A stretch of 38,262 nt of DNA from Novosphingobium sp. 18050 (GCF_902706195.1 NZ_CACSJO010000034.1:1-38262), one strand, 5' to 3'; shown: positions 1-8,233, numbered from the stretch's first letter. Numbers and translations: made by a program. The notes: generated from the letters alone by a model not told the origin.

Positions 1-107
1 GCGCAGGCGGACAGCAGCAGCGCCAGCGAGGCGGCCGACAGGGCTGCACGCAGGGCGCCGGAAGGGCGGCGGGGAAGGGGGCGGCTACCGGGAGTCGTCT
101 TCGTCAT
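1..107 (-). CDS. N-terminal fragment of a predicted lipoprotein (truncated by the window edge)
   Basis: An ATG at 107 reading leftward opens a 35-codon stretch that runs off the window. It has a basic n-region (PRRPSGALR), a hydrophobic core (SLALLL) and a lipobox-like LLLSAC, the usual signature of signal peptidase II cleavage and lipid attachment at the cysteine. The mature protein lies outside the window, so its function cannot be told. It is divergent from the adenosine kinase gene, with 139 nt between them that must hold both promoters. The call rests on the signal peptide alone. Confidence 0.6.
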   Translation of the reverse strand, partial: MTKTTPGSRPLPRRPSGALRAALSAASLALLLSAC

Positions 108-246
108 GATCGGGCCGAGGCATTGCGTGCAGGCGCGGCGCTGTCAACGCTCCTTCGCCAGACCGGCGCTTGCCGAGCGGCAGGGCGCACGCTACTCGCG
201 AGAAATACCGCTTTTCCCGAACATGAATTAAGGACTTCCTCTTCTC

Positions 247-1242
247 ATGACGCAACCCAAGCTGGACGTCATCGCCATCGGCAATGCCATCATCGACGTG
301 ATCGCCAACTGCCCCGACGCCCTGATCGACGAGCTGGGCTTGGCGCATGGCGGCATGCAGTTGATCGATGCAGACCAGGCGCGCACTCTCTACGCCGCGA
401 TGGGGCCGGCCCGCGAAGTCTCTGGCGGTTCGGCTGCCAACACCCTCGCCGGCCTTGCCGCGCTGGGCGCCAAGTGCGGTTTCATCGGCCAGGTCGCGCA
501 GGACCAGCTGGGCGAAGTCTTCACCCACGATATCCGGGCCGCAGGCATCGAATTCACGGTGCCCGCCCGCGCCGGAGAGACACCGACCGCGCGCTGCCTG
601 ATCTTCGTGACGCCGGACGGCCAGCGCACGATGAACACCTTCCTCGGCGCCTCGCACCTGCTTTCCGAAGACATGGTGGACGATGCGGCGATTGCCGATG
701 CCGCCGTGCTCTATCTCGAAGGCTACCTGTGGGACCCCGCGCAGCCGCGCGTGGCCATGCGCAAGGCGATCGCGGCGGCGCGCGCCGCCGGACGCAAGAT
801 CGCTTTCAGCCCGTCCGAATCCTTCATCATCGACATGCATCGCCTCGATTTCCTGTCGCTGATCGACGACGGCCTGATCGACCTCATGTTCTGCAATGAA
901 CCGGAAATGGCCACGCTGACCGGTGAGTCCGGGTTCGAGGAAGGGCTTGCCATGCTCTCCGCCAAGGTTCCGGTCCTCGTCGTCACCAAGGGCGCCGATG
1001 GCGCCGTGGCACTGGCAGGCGGCGAGCGTGCCGAAGTGGCGGCGCAGCCGATCGACAAGGTGGTGGACACCACCGGCGCGGGCGATCTGTTCGCCGCCGG
1101 CTTCCTCTACGGCCATGTACGCGGCAAGAGCCTGCAGGACTCCCTGCGCATGGGTTCGATATGTGCGAGCGAGATCATCTCGCACTACGGCGCGCGGCCC
1201 GAATGCGATCTCGCGGACTTCGTCGCCCAGCGCATGGGTTAA
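247..1242 (+). CDS. PfkB-family adenosine kinase
   Basis: A 331-residue PfkB/ribokinase-fold sugar or nucleoside kinase of the adenosine kinase type, predicted to phosphorylate adenosine to AMP with ATP in purine salvage. The N-terminal substrate-binding signature SGGSAANT lies at about residues 59-66, and the C-terminal anion-hole and catalytic signature DTTGAGD at 274-280, with D280 as the likely base. Length and ends match the family without truncation. An AAGGA is visible 12 nt before the ATG, a somewhat long spacing. A weak promoter candidate, TTGCCG-N17-TACTCG, lies at 170-198. The next gene begins 38 nt downstream on the same strand, so the three genes to 2194 are probably one transcript. 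Another PfkB specificity, such as inosine or guanosine, cannot be excluded. Confidence 0.9.
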   Translation: MTQPKLDVIAIGNAIIDVIANCPDALIDELGLAHGGMQLIDADQARTLYAAMGPAREVSGGSAANTLAGLAALGAKCGFIGQVAQDQLGEVFTHDIRAAGIEFTVPARAGETPTARCLIFVTPDGQRTMNTFLGASHLLSEDMVDDAAIADAAVLYLEGYLWDPAQPRVAMRKAIAAARAAGRKIAFSPSESFIIDMHRLDFLSLIDDGLIDLMFCNEPEMATLTGESGFEEGLAMLSAKVPVLVVTKGADGAVALAGGERAEVAAQPIDKVVDTTGAGDLFAAGFLYGHVRGKSLQDSLRMGSICASEIISHYGARPECDLADFVAQRMG

Positions 1243-1280
1243 GGGCCGGTAGCGACCCGAAACGGAAAAAGGACCACGGC

Positions 1281-1787
1281 TTGAGCTGTCCGACGCTGAT
1301 CGATTTCGAAGCGAGTTGCCTGCCCGAATATGGGCAGTCCTATCCCATCGAGGTCGCCGTGGCGCGAACCGACGGCTCAAGCCGGGCCTGGCTGATCCGT
1401 CCGGCCGACCAGTGGCGCTACTGGGACTGGTCGGACGAGGCCGAGGCCCTGCACGGCATCAGCCAGGAAATGCTCGAAGCCGAGGGCCTGCCGCCCGCGC
1501 AGGTCCTGTCCGAAATGACCGAGTTCATCGAGGACTGCCCGGTCTATGCCGATGCAGACCTCGACCAGTACTGGCTGGAAGTCCTGTGCCAGGCCGTGCA
1601 CGCGAAACTGCCGTTTCCGGTGCACTATCTCGGCGAATTCCTGCGGGAGGGCGGCTTCACCCGCCCGCAGGTGGTTGCCGCGCTGGAGGAGGCCAAGCGC
1701 CGCCTTCCCAAGGAACACCTCGCCCGCGAAGACGCCAAGCGTCTTGCCATGGTGGTGAAGCTGCTGGTCGACGGCGAGGTTTCGTGA
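1281..1787 (+). CDS. Small DEDDh 3'-5' exonuclease-like protein
   Basis: About 168 residues starting at a TTG, chosen because AAAAGGA sits 8 nt upstream at 1266-1272 and because the exonuclease fold begins right there. Residues 7-9 read DFE inside IDFEAS, the Exo I motif of DEDD exonucleases. A middle acidic stretch (YADADLDQYW) can supply the Exo II aspartate. Near the C-terminus HLARED fits the H-x4-D of the DEDDh class. The expected metal-binding residues are therefore present, so the protein may act on RNA or DNA ends, but the substrate is unknown. It lies between an adenosine kinase gene and a NIF3-like gene, and its stop codon overlaps the next start (GTGA). The open frame extends upstream into the kinase gene, but that part is not exonuclease-like. 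Confidence 0.75.
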   Translation: MSCPTLIDFEASCLPEYGQSYPIEVAVARTDGSSRAWLIRPADQWRYWDWSDEAEALHGISQEMLEAEGLPPAQVLSEMTEFIEDCPVYADADLDQYWLEVLCQAVHAKLPFPVHYLGEFLREGGFTRPQVVAALEEAKRRLPKEHLAREDAKRLAMVVKLLVDGEVS

Positions 1788-2194
1788 CCGTACTGCGGGA
1801 CGCGACGATGGTGCGCATCCATGTGCCCGTCGCGTCGGAAACCCTCACCGCGATGCTGGCGGGCGACGGCACTGCCGCCGAGCGAGATCCGGTTCTTGCC
1901 GCCCTGCTGGGGGTGATCCGGGGACAGAACCCCTTGGGCGATTTCGGGCTCTACAGCGGTGTGACCGAGATCGCGCCGGGCTGGGAAGCATTCCGCTCCG
2001 GCCCCAATGCAGCGCCGACGCTGGGCGCGGCGGGGGCCGCCAGCCTCTCGCCCACGGTGATCCTGACAACTTACGCGCCGTGCCCGCCGGGCGACCCGGC
2101 GCTGCTGGCGGCGATCGGGCAGGTGATGGACGTCCATCCCTGGGAAGTGCCGGTGGTGGAAGTCACGCCGACTCAGCTGGCCTGGAGAGGCTGA
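1784..2194 (+). CDS. Small NIF3/CutA-like (YqfO-type domain) protein
   Basis: About 136 residues from a GTG that overlaps the previous stop by 4 nt; an ATG at 1808 is an alternative start. The second half resembles the ferredoxin-like insert domain of NIF3/YqfO proteins. A glycine-rich stretch (LYSGVTEIAPGWEAFRSGP, about residues 57-74) is followed by PTLG, and HPWEVPVVEV at 118-127 matches the family's HPYEEPAYDV-type motif, which CutA proteins also share. The metal-binding NIF3 core with its paired histidines is absent, so this is a stand-alone accessory domain and probably forms oligomers. Its role is unknown. Overlap with the exonuclease-like gene suggests coupled translation and perhaps a shared process. 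Confidence 0.65.
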   Translation: MTVLRDATMVRIHVPVASETLTAMLAGDGTAAERDPVLAALLGVIRGQNPLGDFGLYSGVTEIAPGWEAFRSGPNAAPTLGAAGAASLSPTVILTTYAPCPPGDPALLAAIGQVMDVHPWEVPVVEVTPTQLAWRG

Positions 2195-2203
2195 CCCTGT
2201 CCT

Positions 2204-2220
2204 CCTGCGAAACGCGCAGG
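2204..2220. other. Intergenic hairpin between convergent genes
   Basis: CCTGCG and CGCAGG form a 6-bp stem around a 5-nt loop in the 97-nt gap between the NIF3-like gene (plus) and the small membrane protein (minus). No T-tract follows on either strand, so intrinsic termination is not evident. It may be a weak or Rho-assisted terminator, or chance in GC-rich DNA. Confidence 0.35.
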
Positions 2221-2291
2221 TGAGCGCCCGAAGGGTGACGGAGGAGACTCTCGCTTGACGCGAAGTATGAACCGGCCGCCAATCCCCTTCG

Positions 2292-2819
2292 TCAGCGCTC
2301 CGCGCTGCCATTTGCCCGAATCGGCGAGGATGCGCTTAGTGCGCCGCGCTGCGCCGTTTCCAGCTGCGCGGCGCATTGTGCCTTACGCTGTTCACGCGCT
2401 TCGGTCAGGGCCTGCGCCGTCTGCGAGGGCAGGGCGCAGTCCTGTGCCGGACGGACGGGGTGCTTGGCAAGGCAGCCGCTGCGGGTGCTGAACAGGTTGT
2501 CGGCGCAGTCCTCGAAAGCGGACTGGTCGGCGTCGTGCATCGTCTGGCAGGTCAGGGTCCAGCGCTGCTTGTACGCGCTCTCCGCGAAATCCACGCATGC
2601 CCCGTAATCGGCCTGAGCCGCCGCCTCGCGCCGGGCGTGTTCGGCCAGGGCGCGGGACTGCTGCTGCTCGTGCGACTGGCGCTGCGTCATCTCCTGAGTC
2701 TGGCGGCGCACGTCCTGCGCCGGCAGGTAGATGCCGTAGTAGTACCCCACGCCGCTGCCGGCGAGGAGCGCGGCCACGGCGAGGGATATCTTCAGGATCG
2801 GGTCGGCGTGCTTAAGCAT
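2292..2819 (-). CDS. Membrane-anchored, cysteine-containing protein of unknown function
   Basis: 175 residues. One N-terminal transmembrane segment (about 9-30, ISLAVAALLAGSGVGYYYGI) is followed by a Gln/Arg/Glu-rich helical stretch (about 35-70, likely coiled coil). A periplasmic-type domain follows with at least six cysteines (in ACVDF, LTCQT, EDCAD, SGCLA, QDCAL and AQCAA), spaced in a way that suggests disulphides. I do not recognise the family. The start overlaps the purD stop by 8 nt (ATGCTTAA), so the two are co-transcribed and probably translationally coupled. No link to purine synthesis is obvious. Confidence 0.7.
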   Translation of the reverse strand: MLKHADPILKISLAVAALLAGSGVGYYYGIYLPAQDVRRQTQEMTQRQSHEQQQSRALAEHARREAAAQADYGACVDFAESAYKQRWTLTCQTMHDADQSAFEDCADNLFSTRSGCLAKHPVRPAQDCALPSQTAQALTEAREQRKAQCAAQLETAQRGALSASSPIRANGSAER

Positions 2820-4095
2820 CGGCGCCTTCGCGCGCCACTTCGCGCCAGCCGATGTCCCGGCGGCAGAACCCGCCCGGAAAATCGAGCGCGTCGACAGCGC
2901 CGTAAGCCCTGGCCTGCGCTTCGGTCACGGTCTTCGCCCGCGCCGTAACGCTCAGCACACGCCCGCCGCTGGCCACCAGCTTTCCCTCGCGAAGCGCGGT
3001 GCCGGCGTGGAACACCTTTGCCCCGTCCGCCTCGGCCGCTTCGATGCCGCCGATCGCGCCGCCCTTTTCAGGCGTGCCGGGATAGCCGTTCGCGGCCATC
3101 ACTACGGTCAGCGCCGCGTCGCTGGAGAAGCGCGGCGGCTCGATCGCGGCAAGGCGGTTCTCAGCGCAGGCGTGGAGCAGTTCGACAAGATCCGATTCGA
3201 GCCGCATCAGCATCACCTGACATTCGGGATCGCCGAAGCGGCAGTTGTATTCGATCAGTTCCGGGCCTTTGGCGGTCAGCATCAGGCCCAGGAACAGAAC
3301 GCCGGAATAGGGCATCCCCTCGTCCGCCAGGGTCTTGACGGTGGGGGCGATGATGCGCGTCATCGCCAGTCCTTCCAGCTCCGGCGTCAGCACCTTGGCG
3401 GGGCTGTAGGCACCCATGCCGCCGGTGTTGGGGCCGGTATCGCCGTCGCCCACGCGCTTGTGGTCCTGCGCCGATCCGAAGGGGACGATGGTGGAGCCGT
3501 CGGTCAGCGCGAAGAAGCTGGCTTCCTCGCCTTCGAGGAATTCCTCGATTACCGCTTCCGCGCCGGCTTCTCCGAAACGGCCCGCGAAAATGTCCAGCAC
3601 TGCCGCTTCGGCTTCGGCCATGGTCATCGCCACGGTCACGCCCTTGCCGGCGGCAAGGCCATCGGCCTTGATGACCACCGGAGCGCCGAATTTCGCCAGC
3701 GCAGCCATGGCGTCGGCCTGATTCGATACGCGCTCATAGCCGCCGGTGGGGATGTTTGCGCGGGCGCAAAGGTCCTTGGTGAAACCCTTCGAGCCTTCGA
3801 GCTGGGCGGCCGCCTTGCTGGGGCCGAACACCGCGAACCCTTCGCCGCGCAAGGAATCGGCAAGGCCGTCCACCAGCGGCGCCTCGGGGCCGACGACGAC
3901 GAGGCCGATCACGTTCGCCTCGCAGAAGACCAGCACGGCGGCATGGTCGGTCACGTCGAGGGAAATACACGTCGCCAGCTCGGAAATGCCGGGATTGCCG
4001 GGCGCGGCCCACAGGGTATCGCAGCGCGGGGATTGCGCCAGCTTCCACGCCAGCGCATGTTCGCGGCCGCCCGAGCCCAGTAGCAGGATGTTCAT
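2812..4095 (-). CDS. purD: Phosphoribosylamine-glycine ligase (GAR synthetase)
   Basis: 427 residues, the usual length for PurD, which joins glycine to phosphoribosylamine with ATP in step two of de novo purine synthesis. The N-terminus MNILLLGSGGREHALAW is the family signature. The ATP-grasp domain is visible with KADGLAAGKGV and the late GPELIEYNCRFGDPE metal-binding stretch. The RBS GGAAGG (reverse complement of about 4107-4112) lies inside the first codons of the divergent xseA, because only 5 nt separate the two start codons. A small membrane protein gene follows with an 8-nt overlap. Confidence 0.97.
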   Translation of the reverse strand: MNILLLGSGGREHALAWKLAQSPRCDTLWAAPGNPGISELATCISLDVTDHAAVLVFCEANVIGLVVVGPEAPLVDGLADSLRGEGFAVFGPSKAAAQLEGSKGFTKDLCARANIPTGGYERVSNQADAMAALAKFGAPVVIKADGLAAGKGVTVAMTMAEAEAAVLDIFAGRFGEAGAEAVIEEFLEGEEASFFALTDGSTIVPFGSAQDHKRVGDGDTGPNTGGMGAYSPAKVLTPELEGLAMTRIIAPTVKTLADEGMPYSGVLFLGLMLTAKGPELIEYNCRFGDPECQVMLMRLESDLVELLHACAENRLAAIEPPRFSSDAALTVVMAANGYPGTPEKGGAIGGIEAAEADGAKVFHAGTALREGKLVASGGRVLSVTARAKTVTEAQARAYGAVDALDFPGGFCRRDIGWREVAREGADA

Positions 4096-4100
4096 TTCCC

Positions 4101-5606
4101 GTGCCTTCCGATCAGTTCTTCTACGACGATGATGACGCCGATGGTCGTAATGGGGGGCTGGTAGCGAAGGAGAGCGCAGGCGACAACGCCGCGCCGCTCT
4201 CGATCAGCGAGATTTCGAACCTGCTCAAGCGCACGGTGGAGGACCGATTCGGCTTCGTACGCCTGCGCGGTGAACTTTCCGGCGTGAAGCGTGCGGCTTC
4301 CGGCCACCTCTACTGCGCGCTCAAGGACGACAAGGCGCTGATCGACGGGGTGATGTGGAAAGGCGGCGCCCAGCGCCTGGCCTTCCGCCCCGAGGACGGC
4401 ATCGAGGTCATCGCCACCGGCAAGCTGACCACCTATCCCGGCCGCTCCAAGTACCAGATCGTCATCGAATCGATGGAGATCGCGGGCGAGGGCGCGCTGC
4501 TGGCGCTGCTGGAAAAGCTGCGGCTGCGCCTTGCCGCCGAGGGCCTGTTCGCGCCCGAGCGCAAGCGCGCGCTGCCGTTCCTGCCGCAAGTGATCGGCGT
4601 GGTGACATCGCCCACCGGCGCAGTGATTCGCGACATTCTCCACCGCCTGGCGGACCGTTTCCCCAGCCAGGTGCTGGTCTGGCCGGTGCTGGTGCAGGGC
4701 GAAGGCGCCGCGAAGCAGATCGCCAACGCGGTGCGCGGATTCTCTGACATCCAGCCCGGCGGGCCGGTGCCGCGTCCCGATCTGGTGATCGTGGCGCGCG
4801 GCGGCGGCTCGATCGAGGACTTGTGGAGCTTCAACGAGGAAGTGGTCGTGCGCGCGGTCGCCGAATCGACAATCCCGGTGATCTCGGCGGTCGGGCACGA
4901 AACCGACACCACCCTTTGCGATTATGCCGCAGACCGCCGCGCGCCCACGCCCACCGCCGCGGCGGAAATGGCGGTGCCGGTGCGCGGCGAACTCGCCAAT
5001 CAGATCGACGAAATGGCGCTGCGCATGCGCCGCTGCGCGCTGCGCCCGGTCACGCTGGGACGCGAGCGGCTGGAAGCACGGGTCCAGCGCCTGCCTAAAC
5101 CCGATGCGATCCTCGCCGCCAAGGCGCAGAAGCTGGACGAACTGTCCGAACGTCTGCGCCGGGGCCTGCGCGATGAAGCGGCGGCCAAGCGCGAGGCGCT
5201 GCACCGCGTCGCCGGAAAGCTGTCCCTCCCGCTGCTGCGCCACCGCGTGCAGTCCTGCGAAGAGCGGTTGGCCCGCACCGGCCTGACCCCGCGCCTGCTG
5301 GAACGCCGCTGGATTCTGGCGCGTGACGCTCTTGCTCCTGTTTCCCGCGTGCTGCCGCAGCTCGACCCGCGCCTGCCGCTCCAGCGCGGCTATGCACTGG
5401 TGAAGACCGCCGCAGGAGCAGCCCTGACAAGCCGCGAGGCAGCGCAGCGCGAGGGAAATCTGGTCATCGAGTTCCGCGATGGCGAACTCTCGGTCGTGGC
5501 GGGTGAGGGTACGGCTCCGCCGCCGCCTGTGGTGCCGCCGCCGCCACGCAAGGCGCCGCGACCGGCTTCCTCCCCCCCGCGACAGGACGATTTGTTCGGA
5601 TCGTGA
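4101..5606 (+). CDS. xseA: Exodeoxyribonuclease VII large subunit
   Basis: 501 residues from a GTG start. XseA is the catalytic subunit that, with XseB, degrades single-stranded DNA to oligonucleotides in repair. After a 35-residue acidic leader comes the OB-fold domain (LSISEISNLLKRTVEDRFG and on). The catalytic core shows GVVTSPTGAVIRDIL, VARGGGSIEDLWSFNEE and SAVGHETDTTL, all diagnostic. A coiled-coil region follows, then a proline-rich tail (PPPPVVPPPP) ending DDLFGS, longer than in E. coli. AGGA at 4085-4088 is the likely RBS and lies within purD codons. xseB is not in the window. DUF2093 and M23 peptidase genes follow closely. Confidence 0.95.
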   Translation: MPSDQFFYDDDDADGRNGGLVAKESAGDNAAPLSISEISNLLKRTVEDRFGFVRLRGELSGVKRAASGHLYCALKDDKALIDGVMWKGGAQRLAFRPEDGIEVIATGKLTTYPGRSKYQIVIESMEIAGEGALLALLEKLRLRLAAEGLFAPERKRALPFLPQVIGVVTSPTGAVIRDILHRLADRFPSQVLVWPVLVQGEGAAKQIANAVRGFSDIQPGGPVPRPDLVIVARGGGSIEDLWSFNEEVVVRAVAESTIPVISAVGHETDTTLCDYAADRRAPTPTAAAEMAVPVRGELANQIDEMALRMRRCALRPVTLGRERLEARVQRLPKPDAILAAKAQKLDELSERLRRGLRDEAAAKREALHRVAGKLSLPLLRHRVQSCEERLARTGLTPRLLERRWILARDALAPVSRVLPQLDPRLPLQRGYALVKTAAGAALTSREAAQREGNLVIEFRDGELSVVAGEGTAPPPPVVPPPPRKAPRPASSPPRQDDLFGS

Positions 5607-5627
5607 TGCTCTGCTAAGGACTGTTTC

Positions 5628-5831
5628 ATGCTGATGTCTTCTGCAGATCGCCCCGCCAAGCTCGCCTACGGACCCAATGGGTTCCGCGTGCTCAGTGCCG
5701 GCCACTACGTCACTTGCGCCGTCACCGGCGAGAAGATCGCGCTCGAATTCCTGCGCTACTGGAGCGTTGAGCGTCAGGAGCCTTACGCCACGGCCGAAAT
5801 CGCCACCAAGCGCCTCCTCGGACAAGCCTGA
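5628..5831 (+). CDS. DUF2093 domain protein
   Basis: A 67-residue protein matching the alphaproteobacterial DUF2093 family in length and signature. The core runs from a Tyr-Gly-containing stretch through a VTCAVTGEKIALEFLRYWS segment to ERQEPYATAE. The single cysteine followed by TGE and the RYWSVERQE stretch are the recognisable parts. No function is established for the family. It sits 21 nt after xseA and 7 nt before the M23 peptidase start, so it is probably in their transcript. A second ATG 6 nt downstream is an equally possible start. Confidence 0.85.
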   Translation: MLMSSADRPAKLAYGPNGFRVLSAGHYVTCAVTGEKIALEFLRYWSVERQEPYATAEIATKRLLGQA

Positions 5832-5838
5832 TCGGCGC

Positions 5839-6735
5839 ATGACCCGTTACAGGCGCGGCTTCGCAATTTCGCTCGTCGCCGTGCTGGGCGCAGCGCTCGC
5901 GGCGCCGGCAGTTATCCGTGCCGCCGCGACCCGTTCCGGCGTGGCGCCGGTGGCCCCGGCCGCAGCGCCCCGGCCCGTCATATTGCCCTTCACCGGCGAA
6001 CTGACGCAAGGGGGCTGGATTCGCGGCATTCTGCCAGCGGGTATGCGCTCGCTCTCGCTTGACGGAACGCCGGTAAAGGTCGCGCCGGATGGCGGGTGGT
6101 TCGCCGCGTTCGACCGGGATGCCGGTTCGCTGGCGCTGCTGCGCACGGTTTTGGCCAATGGCACCATCGGCGAACAGCGCCTTACCGTCTCCCCGCGTGC
6201 CTGGAACATCGAGAACGTCAACATCGCCCGCAGCCCCGGCGGCCCGAGCGAGGCGTTCATGGCGTTGCGCCGCCCCGAGCTTGCCCGGATCGATGCGGCG
6301 CGGACGCTCGTCACAGATGCGCAGGGCTGGCGCCAACGCTTTGTCTGGCCGGCCAAGGGCCGCATTTCCGGCCGCTTCGGCGCGCAGCGCGTCTATCGCG
6401 GTGAGCCGGGAGCCTATCACTCGGGCCTCGACATCAGCAGCGGCACCAGCGGCACGCCTTTTGTGGCCCCGGCTGACGGCGTGGTGATTCTCGCGGCGGA
6501 AAAGCCCTTTACGCTGGAGGGCAACCTCCTGATGCTGGACCACGGCATGGGCCTCAACAGCGCTTTCCTGCACTGCTCGCAGATCCTTGTGAAAGAGGGC
6601 GATCATGTGAAGCAGGGGCAGGTGATCGGCCGGATCGGGATGACTGGCCGCGCCACCGGCCCGCACCTGCACTGGTCGATCAAGTGGAACGATGCCCGCT
6701 TGGACCCGCTGTTGTTCCTCGGCCCGATGAACTGA
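5839..6735 (+). CDS. M23 family (LytM-type) metallopeptidase, exported
   Basis: 298 residues from ATG 5839, chosen because it begins a good signal peptide (MTRYRRGFAISLVAVLGAALAAP) 7 nt after the previous gene. The C-terminal third is a LytM/M23 domain. YHSGLDIS carries the H-x3-D zinc ligands and GPHLHWS the H-x-H, and the order is normal, so the enzyme looks active. It should cut peptidoglycan cross-bridges in the periplasm. The middle part (about 45-170) is a beta-rich region found in sphingomonad relatives, possibly regulatory or cell-wall binding. Activity against another substrate, or a purely activating role, cannot be excluded. Confidence 0.9.
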   Translation: MTRYRRGFAISLVAVLGAALAAPAVIRAAATRSGVAPVAPAAAPRPVILPFTGELTQGGWIRGILPAGMRSLSLDGTPVKVAPDGGWFAAFDRDAGSLALLRTVLANGTIGEQRLTVSPRAWNIENVNIARSPGGPSEAFMALRRPELARIDAARTLVTDAQGWRQRFVWPAKGRISGRFGAQRVYRGEPGAYHSGLDISSGTSGTPFVAPADGVVILAAEKPFTLEGNLLMLDHGMGLNSAFLHCSQILVKEGDHVKQGQVIGRIGMTGRATGPHLHWSIKWNDARLDPLLFLGPMN

Positions 6736-6770
6736 CTGCGCGCCGGGTTGCCATCCCGGCGTTTCCCCCT

Positions 6771-7793
6771 ATGCACCGCGTCGTGCGCCGCAGCATTGCC
6801 CTCCTGACCATTGCCCCCGTGCTGCTCTTGCTTACCTGGGGCCGCTCGCCTGTTCCGCCCGAGAGCAAGGAAACGCATGTCACGCTTACGGTGACGCCGG
6901 AAGTATTGCCATCCCGGCAGGTGCTAGGCGCATATCTCGGCCCGTTCAGGATGGACGGCGCCTGGCAGATTTCTTCCATCAATCCCCGCGTATTCGGTTA
7001 TTCGGCGCTTGTGGCGCAGCCCGATGGACGGTTGCTGGCGTTTAACGACGGCGGTGCGGTTCTGTCGTTTTCGCCGCCGGGAGCCCCCGCTACAAGGCCC
7101 ATGGCGAAATGGCTGCCGCTTACCGGGCGCGAAAGCGAACGGGGTGGACAGGACGTGGAATCGGCTGCGCATGATCCCAGAACCGGGCGCTACTGGCTGG
7201 GGCTGGAGGGCCTGAACGAGATCGTACGGCTTTCGCCAAAGCTGGAGGAAACCGGCCGGGTGATACCCAAGGCGATGGCAGGATGGGGCGGGAATACCGG
7301 CGCCGAGGCGATGACGCGGCTGCCTGATGGTCGTTTCGTGGTGATCCGAGAAGTGACGCCGTCATGGTCCGAATCGCGGCTGCACGATGCGCTGCTGTTT
7401 TCCGGCGATCCGATCGAACATCCAAAAGCACGCAGGTTCAGCTTCGATGGACCGGACAACTTCTCGGTCGTCGACATGGCCATGCTGCCCGACGGACGCG
7501 CGCTGATTCTCATGCGGCGGTTGCTATGGCCGATGCCGCTACGTTTTGCGGGGCGAATCGTCATCGTCGATACCGCGAAGATTCGGCCCGGCACGGTGCT
7601 TCGCTCAGCCACGCTCGCATCGCTGGCCTCGGTTCTGCCGGTCGACAATTTCGAAGCGATCGCGGCAGTGCCGCAGGTGGATGGCCGCATCACCGTGTGG
7701 GTGATGTCGGACGATAACAAGATGCGGGTTCTGCAGCGGACCTTGTTGTGGAAGCTGTCGGTCGATCCGGCAAAGCTGCCCTGGCCGAAATAA
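6771..7793 (+). CDS. Exported esterase-like/phytase-like beta-propeller protein
   Basis: 340 residues from ATG 6771, giving a signal anchor (RSIALLTIAPVLLLLTWG). It belongs to the phytase-like or esterase-like family (PF13449 type). Signs are the repeated propeller strands with PDGR motifs (QPDGRLLAF, LPDGRFVVI, LPDGRALIL), DVESAAHDPRTGRYWLG, and DNFEAIAAV near the end, which corresponds to the family's conserved NFEGI-type motif. Substrate and activity are uncertain for most members. It is 35 nt after the peptidase gene and ends before a strong terminator, so it is the last gene of this plus-strand unit. Confidence 0.8.
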   Translation: MHRVVRRSIALLTIAPVLLLLTWGRSPVPPESKETHVTLTVTPEVLPSRQVLGAYLGPFRMDGAWQISSINPRVFGYSALVAQPDGRLLAFNDGGAVLSFSPPGAPATRPMAKWLPLTGRESERGGQDVESAAHDPRTGRYWLGLEGLNEIVRLSPKLEETGRVIPKAMAGWGGNTGAEAMTRLPDGRFVVIREVTPSWSESRLHDALLFSGDPIEHPKARRFSFDGPDNFSVVDMAMLPDGRALILMRRLLWPMPLRFAGRIVIVDTAKIRPGTVLRSATLASLASVLPVDNFEAIAAVPQVDGRITVWVMSDDNKMRVLQRTLLWKLSVDPAKLPWPK

Positions 7794-7819
7794 GCATCGC
7801 CGCAGCCAATAGCACACGC

Positions 7820-7856
7820 GAAAAAGCGCGCGAAGCACAGCTTCGCACGCTTTTTC
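7820..7856. terminator. Bidirectional intrinsic terminator
   Basis: GAAAAAGCG on the left pairs with CGCTTTTTC on the right, and GCGAAG pairs with CTTCGC inside, around a 4-nt ACAG loop with one unpaired base beside each inner arm. The A-run on one side and T-run on the other make it work in both directions. It lies between the convergent phytase-like gene (ends 7793) and rpmB (ends 7900). Confidence 0.88.
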
Positions 7857-7899
7857 AAGCCAGTATCCTGACGTGCTCTCCCTAGGGAGAGCTACGCAA

Positions 7900-8184
7900 T
7901 CAGGCTGCCTGCTTCTTCTTCAGCTCGCGCTTCACCTTGACGGCGTTCGACGAAAGCTTCGTGTCCGAGGTCTTCAGCAGCCAGTTGTCCAGGCCGCCGT
8001 TGTGCTCGACCGAACGCAGGCCATGCGTCGAGACGCGGAACTTGAAGCTACGCTCCAGGCCGTCCGACAGCAGAGTCACGTTCTGCAGGTTGGGAAGGAA
8101 GACGCGCTTGGTCTTGTTGTTGGCGTGGCTGACGTTGTGGCCAACCTGGCGGCTCTTGCCAGTCAGTTCGCAGATGCGGGACAT
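7900..8184 (-). CDS. rpmB: 50S ribosomal protein L28
   Basis: 94 residues, typical for alphaproteobacterial L28. The N-terminus MSRICELTGKSRQVGHNVSH is the family signature, followed by NNKTKRVFLPNLQNV. The open frame extends much further upstream, but ATG 8184 is right because the conserved N-terminus starts there and GAGAG lies 7 nt before it. It is monocistronic, with its own promoter at 8234-8262 and a terminator at 7820-7856. The C-terminus ends in a lysine-rich KRELKKKQAA tail. Confidence 0.97.
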   Translation of the reverse strand: MSRICELTGKSRQVGHNVSHANNKTKRVFLPNLQNVTLLSDGLERSFKFRVSTHGLRSVEHNGGLDNWLLKTSDTKLSSNAVKVKRELKKKQAA

Positions 8185-8233
8185 AACTACTCTCGCTCGA
8201 AAAAATCTGTTGCCGTAGAAACGGGAAGGCGCG

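Noticed and set aside
1161..1280. Upstream extension of the exonuclease-like gene into the kinase gene
   Set aside because: The 40 extra residues are unlike the family and overlap the kinase; a TTG with a good RBS at 1281 starts the domain cleanly.
85..1380. 431-codon minus-strand frame over the adenosine kinase gene
   Set aside because: The plus-strand kinase is complete and motif-rich; the antisense frame has no family resemblance.
4092..5840. Long open frame (582 codons) opposite xseA
   Set aside because: It mirrors xseA, whose motifs are unmistakable. The antisense translation is rich in Arg, Gln and His and shows no domain, as expected of a GC-rich shadow frame.
6748..6922. Short direct repeat TTGCCATCCCGGC near 6749 and 6906
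   Set aside because: Only 13 bases long, one copy in a gap and one within a coding region, with no shared flanks; likely chance.
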